A stretch of DNA of 58,465 bases from Candidatus Bathyarchaeota archaeon RBG_16_48_13 (GTDB lineage Archaea; Thermoproteota; Bathyarchaeia; RBG-16-48-13). This document shows positions 1 through 6,924 of this stretch, piece by piece. The translations under genes were made by a program, and so were the position numbers. The stretch spans positions 264,806 to 323,270 of the forward strand of contig MEZH01000007.1 of assembly GCA_001775995.1 (NCBI GenBank), in the 5' to 3' direction. The notes under the pieces are model-generated. The model did no database searches. It worked only from the letters and a program-made list of their open reading frames with translations, and had not been told where the DNA came from. Each line of letters opens with the position of its first letter. The stretch's first letter is position 1.

Positions 1-647
1 AGAAGAAATGCGAAGAAAACAACATAATTTTCATTGACGACGAAGTTCAATCAGGCATGGGCAGAACTGGGAAGATGTTTGCGATTGAGTACTCAGGCGT
101 TGAACCAGATGTGCTGACAACAGGCAAGGGTCTCGCGAGTGGTTTGCCGGTTGGCTCAACGGTTTTCAGAAAAGATCTCTTCGAGACAGAAGAGATGATC
201 AAAAACTACGGCGGCGTCATGACAAGCACCTTCGCGGGCAACGGCATAGTGATGGCAGCAGCCAAGGCCAGCATCGAAACATACATAGAAGAGAAACTAC
301 CGGAGAACGCGGCCAAGCAAGGCTCCTATATAATGAAGAGGCTGGGAGAGATCCAGAAGGAGTCGAAGATCATCGCTAACTTCGAAGGGACCGGTCTGCT
401 AATACTTGTCGAGTTCATGAAAGACGAGAAGCCATGGAGGCACTGGGACTTCACGCCAAGTAAGGAAATGGCTATGGACATGTGCAAGGAATCTTTCGAG
501 CACGGCTTGCTGATGTTTAACTCAGGATGGCATGGCGGCGGAGTAAAGATATGCCCACCACTGGTCATAACAAGAGAACAAGTGGAGAAAGGCATGGATA
601 TCTTCGCAGAATCGGTAAAGGCTGTCCAGAAAAAGCATCTAGCTTAA
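1..647 (+). CDS. Class III PLP aminotransferase, 3' part (5' end outside the window)
   Basis: This is the C-terminal part of a fold-type I, class III aminotransferase (the acetylornithine / 4-aminobutyrate / ornithine aminotransferase group). The open frame runs in from the window edge: codons from base 3 read a FIDDEVQSGMGRTG block, whose Asp-Glu contacts the PLP pyridine nitrogen. DVLTTGKGLASGLPVGS follows, and its Lys (codon 126-128) is the expected Schiff-base residue. The C-terminal segment ending in a HGGGVKICPPLVIT-like block is also typical. The ATG at 57 is internal, not a start. Substrate cannot be told from this fragment. It stands upstream of, but 150 bases away from, the aconitase-X genes, so a shared transcript is possible but not shown. 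Confidence 0.9.
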   Translation, partial: KKCEENNIIFIDDEVQSGMGRTGKMFAIEYSGVEPDVLTTGKGLASGLPVGSTVFRKDLFETEEMIKNYGGVMTSTFAGNGIVMAAAKASIETYIEEKLPENAAKQGSYIMKRLGEIQKESKIIANFEGTGLLILVEFMKDEKPWRHWDFTPSKEMAMDMCKESFEHGLLMFNSGWHGGGVKICPPLVITREQVEKGMDIFAESVKAVQKKHLA

Positions 648-799
648 TCCCCTTTTTTCCTTTTTTTGTTTTTCCTGAACGATTTTTTTGGGTAGCTAGA
701 AATTCACTGATTTTCTAATTTTCCGGACTGTTGCCGAGAAGCAAAAATCTTAGAAGGGTCAACCAAGTCTATTAACGCTAGCAACTAAGAGGGAATTCA

Positions 800-2035
800 A
801 TGTACCTTACGAAGGAAGAGGAGCGGATGTACAATGGGGAGTGCGGCGAGCTCATTGAGTGGGCTATGAAAACCATCGTTGCATGGGGAGAGGTCTTCAA
901 TGCCAAGAGAATGGTTAAGATCGATTGCGCTCACTGTAGCTGCTCGGCCTACATGGTGGATGGAAAAAAATCCATCTTGGACTTTATGGGAGACCTAGCT
1001 AAATCCAAGCCAAGGGTAGTTGTTCCCGCGACATGTCAAGTTGCCTCAACCGATATGGTGGACTGGAAAAATCTCAACATTCCAGAGTACGTTGCTGAAG
1101 GACAACTCAAGTTGAGAGATCTTATAGAAGGTATGGGACCTGCTCCTACATGGACCTGCGCCCCTTACTTGGTCGGAAATATCCCAGTTGGAGGAAGCAA
1201 CATTGCGTGGTGTGAGTCCTCGGCCATTGTCTATGCCAACTCCGTTTTTGGGGCACGAACAAATAGGGAATGCGGTCAAAGCGTCTGGTTTGCCTCGTTT
1301 ATAGGGAGAACCGCCGAATATGGTCTCCGCTTGGATGAGAATAGGCGAGCTAGGGTCTTGATAGACGTTACAGCAAGTCTGAAGAATGAGACCGATTTTG
1401 GTGCATTGGGATATTTCGGAGGAAAGGTAGCGGGTCTACGAATCCCCGCATTCAAAGGAATTAAGAAGATCCCAACCGTCGAAGATTTCATGCAAGTCAG
1501 CGCTGCATTGGCAACCACAGGGGGAGTACCGATGTTTCATGTACTTGGGGTAACCCCTGAAGCTCGAAGAGATAATGAAGCATTCGGTGGGGAAAAGCCT
1601 GAAGAGACAATAGAGTTTGGCGAAGAAGAGCTGAAAAAGACTTACGAAGGAATACATTCGGGAAGCGGAGATAAGGTCGATTTTGTGTTCTTAGGATGCC
1701 CTCACGCTACATATCACCAGGTCAAGAGCGCCGCAGAAATGCTTGATGGTAAGAAGATAAAGAAGGACACGACATTCTGGATAGCCACGGCAAGACAGAC
1801 AAGGAATCTTATAGAGAAGGCTGGATACGGGAATATCATAAGGGCAGCTGGCGGAAAGATCATATGCGACACTTGTCCAGCTGCAGCCTTGGAGATAGGG
1901 TTCAAGCCTCAAGTAATGGTCACAAATTCGTTCAAGCAAGCTCACTATGTTCCAGGGCAATTCAAAGCCGGTTCCATAGCTTCAGATACGAAATCCTGCA
2001 TCAGTGCAGCCCTTGAAGGCAGATGGAGGGCTTAA
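800..2035 (+). CDS. Phosphomevalonate dehydratase large subunit (aconitase X, DUF521)
   Basis: This 411-residue protein is the catalytic subunit of the aconitase-X family. In archaea the two-subunit enzyme dehydrates 5-phosphomevalonate to trans-anhydromevalonate phosphate, a step of the archaeal mevalonate route to isoprenoid lipids. The Cys-rich segments expected for Fe-S binding are visible: CAHCSCSAY near residue 48 and CDTCPAAA near residue 356. The next gene begins one base after its stop and encodes the swivel-domain partner, so the pair is translationally coupled as is usual for split AcnX. Isoprenoid function is inferred from the archaeal context and the split arrangement. Bacterial AcnX relatives act on hydroxyproline-derived substrates. 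Confidence 0.93.
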   Translation: MYLTKEEERMYNGECGELIEWAMKTIVAWGEVFNAKRMVKIDCAHCSCSAYMVDGKKSILDFMGDLAKSKPRVVVPATCQVASTDMVDWKNLNIPEYVAEGQLKLRDLIEGMGPAPTWTCAPYLVGNIPVGGSNIAWCESSAIVYANSVFGARTNRECGQSVWFASFIGRTAEYGLRLDENRRARVLIDVTASLKNETDFGALGYFGGKVAGLRIPAFKGIKKIPTVEDFMQVSAALATTGGVPMFHVLGVTPEARRDNEAFGGEKPEETIEFGEEELKKTYEGIHSGSGDKVDFVFLGCPHATYHQVKSAAEMLDGKKIKKDTTFWIATARQTRNLIEKAGYGNIIRAAGGKIICDTCPAAALEIGFKPQVMVTNSFKQAHYVPGQFKAGSIASDTKSCISAALEGRWRA

Positions 2036-2036
2036 T

Positions 2037-2447
2037 ATGAAGATCATGTTGAGAGGGAGAGGCGTGGTAAAGGGATTCGGAGAAGGGGAGGCCCTCGTCA
2101 CTAGACAAGGGATCTCTTTCACTGGCGGAGTCGACATCGAGAGTGGTATCATAGTAGAGAAAAATCATGAATTAGAAGGAAAGAGCATAGTCAACAAAGT
2201 TTTAGTATTTCCCGCCGGCAAAGGGTCTGTGGGAGCGTCATCTGAGCTCTACCACGCATCGAAGGCTGGAACGGCACCAAGAGCTATAATCAACAAACAA
2301 CTGGATCCCCCACTAGTTTTCGGAGCGATCTTGGTCAAATTACCTCTGATGTGCGACCTGAACAAGGACCCCATAGAGACCATAAGAACAGGGGATTACG
2401 TCAAAGTCGATGCGACGAGAGGGATAGTCGAAATCACAAGAAAGTAG
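2037..2447 (+). CDS. Phosphomevalonate dehydratase small subunit (aconitase X swivel domain, DUF126)
   Basis: This 136-residue protein has the mobile swivel domain that closes over the active site of the aconitase-X large subunit encoded just upstream. It opens with the family's beta-strand RGRGVVKGFGEGEALVT, and the conserved substrate-side loop AGKGSVGASSELYH lies at about residues 61-74. The start is the ATG one base after the upstream stop. An in-frame upstream ATG at 2004 would overlap the large subunit by 32 bases and adds residues not found in the family. The two subunits should assemble as a heterodimer in the cytoplasm. The later decarboxylase of this pathway (UbiD type) is not in this window. 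Confidence 0.92.
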   Translation: MKIMLRGRGVVKGFGEGEALVTRQGISFTGGVDIESGIIVEKNHELEGKSIVNKVLVFPAGKGSVGASSELYHASKAGTAPRAIINKQLDPPLVFGAILVKLPLMCDLNKDPIETIRTGDYVKVDATRGIVEITRK

Positions 2448-2544
2448 TATTGCCCATCTTTTTCAATTGGAAAGGGCCCCTCTCCGAGAAACATTATCTT
2501 ACCCGTATGGCACAGAACATCTGGAGTGTGGCGGGTTCAAGATA

Positions 2545-3174
2545 ATGTCGAAAGATTCCCTTTGTGAATTGATTCGAAGTAGGAGAAGCGTTCGTCGATA
2601 TCAAGAAAGAGCTGTGCCGATCAAGAAGATCAGGCACATACTTAGCATGGTCGCTTGGGCACCTTCGGCTCATAACTCGCAGCCTTGGAGATTCATAATA
2701 ATAACGGACAAGAGGAGGAAAACTAAGCTAGCCGCAAAAATGGCTGAAGGCTTTGAGAGGGACTTGAAAAGGGATGGGGTTCCTGAGAACGTACGCACGA
2801 AGGTCGCCAATGCATCGATCAGGAGGTTCACCGAGGCACCTGTTGTTATAGTTCCATGTTTGAACATGAGAGAAATGAGGATTTATCTTGATGAAAGGCA
2901 AGAGAGTGAGTACACCATGGGGATTCAAAGCGTTTCAACCGCGATCAACACTCTTCTATTATTTGCACACGCTGAAGGCTTTGGAACGTGTTGGTACTGC
3001 TCCCCGTTGTTTTGCAAGGAAGATGTTAGGAAATCTTTGAGCATCCCGAAAGATATAGATCCGCAAGCTCTGGTGACCATGGGCTATGCGGCGGAAAGAC
3101 CAGCGAAGCCACAACGAAAAATCGTGGATGAAATAATCTATCTTGACAAGTGGGGAAGCAATCCAAAGGAGTGA
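2545..3174 (+). CDS. Nitroreductase-fold flavoprotein resembling the FbiB C-terminal (dehydro-F420 reductase) domain
   Basis: This 209-residue protein is an FMN-binding nitroreductase-fold enzyme. The N-terminal RRSVRRY (about residues 13-19), WAPSAHNSQPWRF, and C-terminal GFGTCWYC (about 145) mark the FMN site. What narrows it is the middle block DLKRDGVPENVRTKVA and the APVVIVPCL strand. These match the pattern I know from the C-terminal domain of mycobacterial FbiB, which reduces dehydro-F420 using FMNH2. Its stop lies 8 bases before cofD, so the two are almost certainly co-transcribed, supporting a role in coenzyme F420 synthesis. The ATG at 2545 is preferred; an in-frame upstream ATG at 2467 adds a non-homologous tail. 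A generic nitroreductase remains the alternative. Confidence 0.8.
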   Translation: MSKDSLCELIRSRRSVRRYQERAVPIKKIRHILSMVAWAPSAHNSQPWRFIIITDKRRKTKLAAKMAEGFERDLKRDGVPENVRTKVANASIRRFTEAPVVIVPCLNMREMRIYLDERQESEYTMGIQSVSTAINTLLLFAHAEGFGTCWYCSPLFCKEDVRKSLSIPKDIDPQALVTMGYAAERPAKPQRKIVDEIIYLDKWGSNPKE

Positions 3175-3182
3175 AGAGGAGA

Positions 3183-4112
3183 ATGTACACGGTATTGGCT
3201 GGGGGTGTCGGAGCAGCAAGATTCTTACAGGGATTTCTGAATACAGTCGATCCTTCAGAGGTAACGATCATTGTAAACACAGGCGATGACGAAGAGTTTT
3301 ACGGTCTCCATGTATCGCCTGACCTCGATATAGTGATGTACACCTTAGCAGGGATCGTGGATCAGAAAAAGGGGTGGGGCATCTATAGAGACACATTTCT
3401 CTGTATGGAAGTTCTTCACAGGTACGGCGAAGAGACATGGTTCAAGTTGGGGGATATGGACTTAGCGACTCATGTACTTAGAACCGAGTTGTTGGACGAG
3501 AATGTTACATTATCAGAAGTCACACGGAAATTGTGCCATGAGTTGGGGATTCGATCAAGAATTATTCCGATGAGCAACAATAAAGTTTCAACGATGGTTC
3601 GAATAGGAAGCGGGTTCATAAAGTTTCAAGAATACTTCGTGAAGAGAGCGACCAGTGATGACGTCAATAAGGTGATTTTCAAGGGCATCGCGAACGCGAA
3701 ACCAGCTCCAGACGTCGTAGATTCAATCATGGACTCCAAGGGAATCATCGTTGCACCAAGCAACCCCATTGTCAGCATAGGCACAATTTTGGGTGTCAGG
3801 GGTGTCAGAAAAGCTCTTAGGGATACTAAAGCTCGCAAGGTGGCCATAAGTCCAATCGTTGGTGGCAACGCAATCAAGGGACCCGCGGATAGACTTATGA
3901 GGGGACTCGGAATGGAGCCAAGTGCCTACGGAGTCGCCGCTCTCTATCGAGATTTCTTGGACTGGATGGTGATAGACGAGATTGACGTCGCATTGAAAGG
4001 AAGAATTGAGGGACTTGGCATGAATGTTGGAATTACCGACACCATCATGAGGAACCAGAGAAAGAAAGAGAATTTGGCACGCTTTATCTTGGACATTTTT
4101 GGCCGAGGTTGA
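3183..4112 (+). CDS. cofD: 2-phospho-L-lactate transferase (CofD/FbiA family)
   Basis: This 309-residue enzyme joins the phospholactyl (or phosphoenolpyruvyl) moiety of an activated guanosine diphosphate donor to Fo, giving F420-0 or dehydro-F420-0. The N-terminal nucleotide-binding block LAGGVGAARFLQG and the Fo-binding block NTGDDEEFYGLHVSPDLD (about residues 33-50) are diagnostic. IVGGNAIKGPADRLM lies in the second half. The start chosen (ATG after GAGGAGA) follows the nitroreductase gene by 8 bases. Which three-carbon donor it uses cannot be read from sequence alone, but the neighbouring FbiB-like reductase makes the dehydro route worth considering. Length is normal for the family. Confidence 0.96.
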   Translation: MYTVLAGGVGAARFLQGFLNTVDPSEVTIIVNTGDDEEFYGLHVSPDLDIVMYTLAGIVDQKKGWGIYRDTFLCMEVLHRYGEETWFKLGDMDLATHVLRTELLDENVTLSEVTRKLCHELGIRSRIIPMSNNKVSTMVRIGSGFIKFQEYFVKRATSDDVNKVIFKGIANAKPAPDVVDSIMDSKGIIVAPSNPIVSIGTILGVRGVRKALRDTKARKVAISPIVGGNAIKGPADRLMRGLGMEPSAYGVAALYRDFLDWMVIDEIDVALKGRIEGLGMNVGITDTIMRNQRKKENLARFILDIFGRG

Positions 4113-4116
4113 AGGC

Positions 4117-4126
4117 TTTTATAAAT
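4117..4126 (+). promoter_or_regulatory. TATA box for the HTH regulator gene
   Basis: TTTTATAAAT lies 54 bases before the ATG at 4180. An archaeal start site about 25 bases downstream would leave a leader of roughly 30 bases. The box overlaps the very end of the cofD coding region. Confidence 0.6.
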
Positions 4127-4179
4127 AGACTCATAGCTATTTAACACCAAGGATCTATGGCAATCGATCCTCAACTACA

Positions 4180-4485
4180 ATGGGTGAGAGATTGTACGAC
4201 GAAGACACATTAAACAAATCTGCAACGGTATTCACCGCCCTTAGCAATGTATCTAGGCTTAGGATTTTTCTAATGCTGTCCGAAACCGACAGACCGCTTC
4301 ACATAAAAGCCGTCGCAAGGCAGTTGAAGCTGGACTACGGCACGATATACCGTCACGTGGAAATCTTGGAGAAAGCGAACTTGATAAAGATCTACGAGGT
4401 AGGCAGATCCCGTGTTCTCACGCCCAAGTCAGTTGACGTCATTAAGCAATTTGTGGAACAGGCGAAGAAGATTAAGGAAGAGTGA
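4180..4485 (+). CDS. ArsR-like winged-helix transcriptional regulator
   Basis: This 101-residue cytoplasmic DNA-binding protein has an N-terminal helix (FTALSNVSRLRIFLML) of ArsR type. A helix-turn-helix follows at about residues 46-70, in which LDYGTIYRHVEILEKANLI is the recognition region. The wing is IYEVGRSRVLTPK. No metal-binding cysteines are present, so it is not a classical metal sensor. It has its own TATA box and does not look operon-linked to cofD. The ligand and targets are unknown; the isoprenoid/F420 cluster upstream and the redoxin downstream are the nearest candidates for control. Confidence 0.85.
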   Translation: MGERLYDEDTLNKSATVFTALSNVSRLRIFLMLSETDRPLHIKAVARQLKLDYGTIYRHVEILEKANLIKIYEVGRSRVLTPKSVDVIKQFVEQAKKIKEE

Positions 4486-4753
4486 TTTTCACCTATAGAT
4501 GCGTCTTGCACATTCTTTGGTGAATCAACGCGTCAAATAATGGATCAACTTTTAAGCTAGAGTATCTGTGTAGAAACGAATCTATTGGAATACATCGCTC
4601 TTAGCAATTATCATTACGGCGCTTTTTGATTGAATGATTTAAAAAATTAGAGTTGTAAGAATGAAAATTGATACAAAATATGTCAAAAGCCCTTAAGGGC
4701 ATATCCAACGCGATGGTTTAGAAGTAATCAATTGGGGGGTCGCTGAGTCTTCG

Positions 4754-4990
4754 ATGAGGAGAGTCAAAGTTTACAGCAGTAGAGATTGTCCTAACTGTGT
4801 AATGTTGAAGAGATTCCTGCGGGAGAGAGATATTCCGTACGTTGACATAGACGTTTCCTTCGATGAAGAAGCGACCTATGAATTGGTGATGAAGTCGGGC
4901 CAAATGGCGGTCCCTGTAACAGAAGTTGAGGGGCGCGTCATAGTAGGTTTCAACGTAGATGCATTGACTAAAGCGCTAGAGCTCACGTAA
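4754..4990 (+). CDS. Glutaredoxin/NrdH-like redoxin
   Basis: This 78-residue thioredoxin-fold protein has the redox motif CPNC at residues 12-15 after the first beta strand (VKVYSSRD). The cis-Pro segment MAVPVTEVEG and a C-terminal helix follow, the classic small glutaredoxin/NrdH layout. It would act as a cytoplasmic dithiol reductant or electron donor. Its 3' end overlaps the convergent threonine synthase gene by 8 bases. The partner reductase is not in the window. Start is the ATG at 4754; no longer frame is available. Confidence 0.88.
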   Translation: MRRVKVYSSRDCPNCVMLKRFLRERDIPYVDIDVSFDEEATYELVMKSGQMAVPVTEVEGRVIVGFNVDALTKALELT

Positions 4991-6260
4991 TGCTTAAATT
5001 ATAATATTCTGCGATGGCAGATTCAAACTCATTCATGTCTGCTTCTATCTGAGGAGCACCTCTGAACATCTTGAGAACCGTGCCTGGATCCTTGAGACCT
5101 GTTCCCGTGATTGGAACTACAACTGCATCGTCTCTTTTTATGACCCCCATTTCCAAGAGCCTTTTGAAGCCGGCTAATGAAGTGACTCCCGAGGGCTCTC
5201 CGAATATCCCCTCGTGCGATGCGAGGGCACTCTGCACCTCCAGAATATCTTTATCTGGAACACTTATCGCTGTTCCACCCGATTCGCGAATCGCCCGCAG
5301 TCCGATGTCCCCGTCCCAGGGGAAGGGATCAGAGAGTCCACCCGCAACTGTATTTGGATGTTCCCATGCTTTGATCTCAAAAGGTCCCTTTTTCTCTTGA
5401 TAAGCTCTCACTAATGGCGCGTTTCCGTCTGATTGGACAGCCGCCAGCTTTGGGATACGATCGATCAGGCCCAAGGCCTGGAAGTCCCGAAAGCCCTTCC
5501 AAATTCCTGCGAGAAGACATGAGGCGCCAGTGCTTAGTAACACCCAATCAGGAACCGCCCAATTCATCTGCTCTATGATCTCATATGAGATGGTCTTTGG
5601 GCCTTCCACCTGATAGGGGTTGAATGGCCCGAAACTCGGACAGGGATACCAGCCATACTTCTCAACAACCATCCGCAGCATCTTTACTGTTGGGTCTTCG
5701 CCTTTCTCAATTCCCTTGACAGCCAAGACCTTTGCTCCCAGAAGGAGGAGCTGAGCAATCTTTTCCATTGGAGCGATGTCGAGGACAAAAGCATAGCAGT
5801 CTAGACCGCCCCTTGCTGAGTACGCTGCGAGGGCTGCAGCCGCGTTGCCACTAGAGGCTGTGGCTGCGGTCTTTATTCCGAATTCAAGAGCCTTTGAGAC
5901 ACCGACGGTCATAGCTCGGTCCTTGAAGGAGCCTGTTGGCGAGCGAGTCTCATCCTTCAGATAGAGGTTTTTTGCGCCCCATTTCTCTGCCAGCCGCTTT
6001 GAACGCAGAAGGGGGGTACCTCCCTCACCTAGGGTTACAATCTTTTTCTCATCATTCACAGGAAGGAGTTCTTTGTATTTCCATAATCCAGGTGCTCTTT
6101 TTCTGAGTGTATCCTTGTTCAGAACCTTTGAAATTGCCCTGTAGTCGTAGTACACATCTAAGCGCCCGTCGTCCTTTCGAAGACATAGACAACGTTTATC
6201 GTCCAAGGAATATTCGGTGCCACATTTTGCACATTTAAGATGAGTAACAAAAGACGTTAT
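4983..6260 (-). CDS. thrC: Threonine synthase, apparent AUA start
   Basis: This fold-type II PLP enzyme converts O-phosphohomoserine to threonine. The PLP lysine lies in SPTGSFKDRAM (residue about 113), and the SSGNAAAALAAYS phosphate loop follows. With canonical starts only, the longest frame begins with TTG at 6206 and loses the N-terminal zinc ribbon. Reading on upstream gives, without a stop, a TSFVTHLKCAKCGTEYS segment with Cys10 and Cys13, which pair with Cys24 and Cys26. The codon where Met would stand (6258-6260) is ATA, 5 bases after a perfect GAGGAGG. I therefore annotate the 425-residue form. Either AUA is used as start, or the base is a sequencing or strain variant. It follows iorB by 52 bases on the same strand. 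Confidence 0.93.
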   Translation of the reverse strand: MTSFVTHLKCAKCGTEYSLDDKRCLCLRKDDGRLDVYYDYRAISKVLNKDTLRKRAPGLWKYKELLPVNDEKKIVTLGEGGTPLLRSKRLAEKWGAKNLYLKDETRSPTGSFKDRAMTVGVSKALEFGIKTAATASSGNAAAALAAYSARGGLDCYAFVLDIAPMEKIAQLLLLGAKVLAVKGIEKGEDPTVKMLRMVVEKYGWYPCPSFGPFNPYQVEGPKTISYEIIEQMNWAVPDWVLLSTGASCLLAGIWKGFRDFQALGLIDRIPKLAAVQSDGNAPLVRAYQEKKGPFEIKAWEHPNTVAGGLSDPFPWDGDIGLRAIRESGGTAISVPDKDILEVQSALASHEGIFGEPSGVTSLAGFKRLLEMGVIKRDDAVVVPITGTGLKDPGTVLKMFRGAPQIEADMNEFESAIAEYYNLSIT

Positions 6261-6312
6261 TTTGGCCTCCTCTTTGTGATAAAGTGAGAAATAAAAAACC
6301 CAAAGAAAAGGG

Positions 6313-6924
6313 TCAAAGGAGTTCCTTTGCTGCCTTGTATCCTACGTCGAAGGCCTTCATGTTGAGGTCTTCTGTGCCCTTTGGGACTCTCTCTCTAATC
6401 GTCTCTTTTAGTATTTCAATTGGAAACGGCAACAACTCCGTTGCAGCTGCCATGCCAAGCATAAGCATGTTTAGGGTCTTGGCACTTCCAGATTTTATCG
6501 AGAGCCCAGTGGCATCGATGGCGACTACCTTTTTGCAGAGCCTCTCGAGGGAGGAAACTATAGTGGAGATTTCCGGGTAAGTTGCTTTCCCTATGTTCAC
6601 GTCTATAGATGGCACGGCCTTGGTGTTCAGAATCGCGATTCCAGTGGGTGAAAGGTATTTTACCCCAATTCGCAGGCCTTCCAAAGGTTCTAGGGCGATC
6701 AGAATATCCAGCTTATCTTCGGCAACTAAAGGACCTTGAACGTCTTCACCTATCCGGATGTGGCTTGAAACGGCTCCTCCTCTCATGGCCGCGCCGAATG
6801 TTTCGCCCACTCTGGCTTTCAGTCCGGCCCTCACAGCCGCATCCGCAACTATGTGGGACGCAAGGACGCTGCCTTGCCCTCCTACTCCAGCCACTATGAG
6901 ATTTAGATCCTTGGTTTTGTTCAT
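6313..6924 (-). CDS. iorB: Indolepyruvate ferredoxin oxidoreductase, beta subunit
   Basis: This 203-residue gamma-domain subunit of the 2-oxoacid:ferredoxin oxidoreductase family partners IorA. It carries the nucleotide/CoA-side motif IVAGVGGQGSVLASHIVADAA at the N-terminus and ETFGAAMRGGAVSSHIRIG at about residues 42-60, both typical of IorB. The gene starts on the last base of the iorA stop (TAATG overlap), so the two subunits are translationally coupled. The complex oxidatively decarboxylates aryl pyruvates from aromatic amino acid breakdown to aryl-acetyl-CoA, reducing ferredoxin. Confidence 0.95.
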   Translation of the reverse strand: MNKTKDLNLIVAGVGGQGSVLASHIVADAAVRAGLKARVGETFGAAMRGGAVSSHIRIGEDVQGPLVAEDKLDILIALEPLEGLRIGVKYLSPTGIAILNTKAVPSIDVNIGKATYPEISTIVSSLERLCKKVVAIDATGLSIKSGSAKTLNMLMLGMAAATELLPFPIEILKETIRERVPKGTEDLNMKAFDVGYKAAKELL

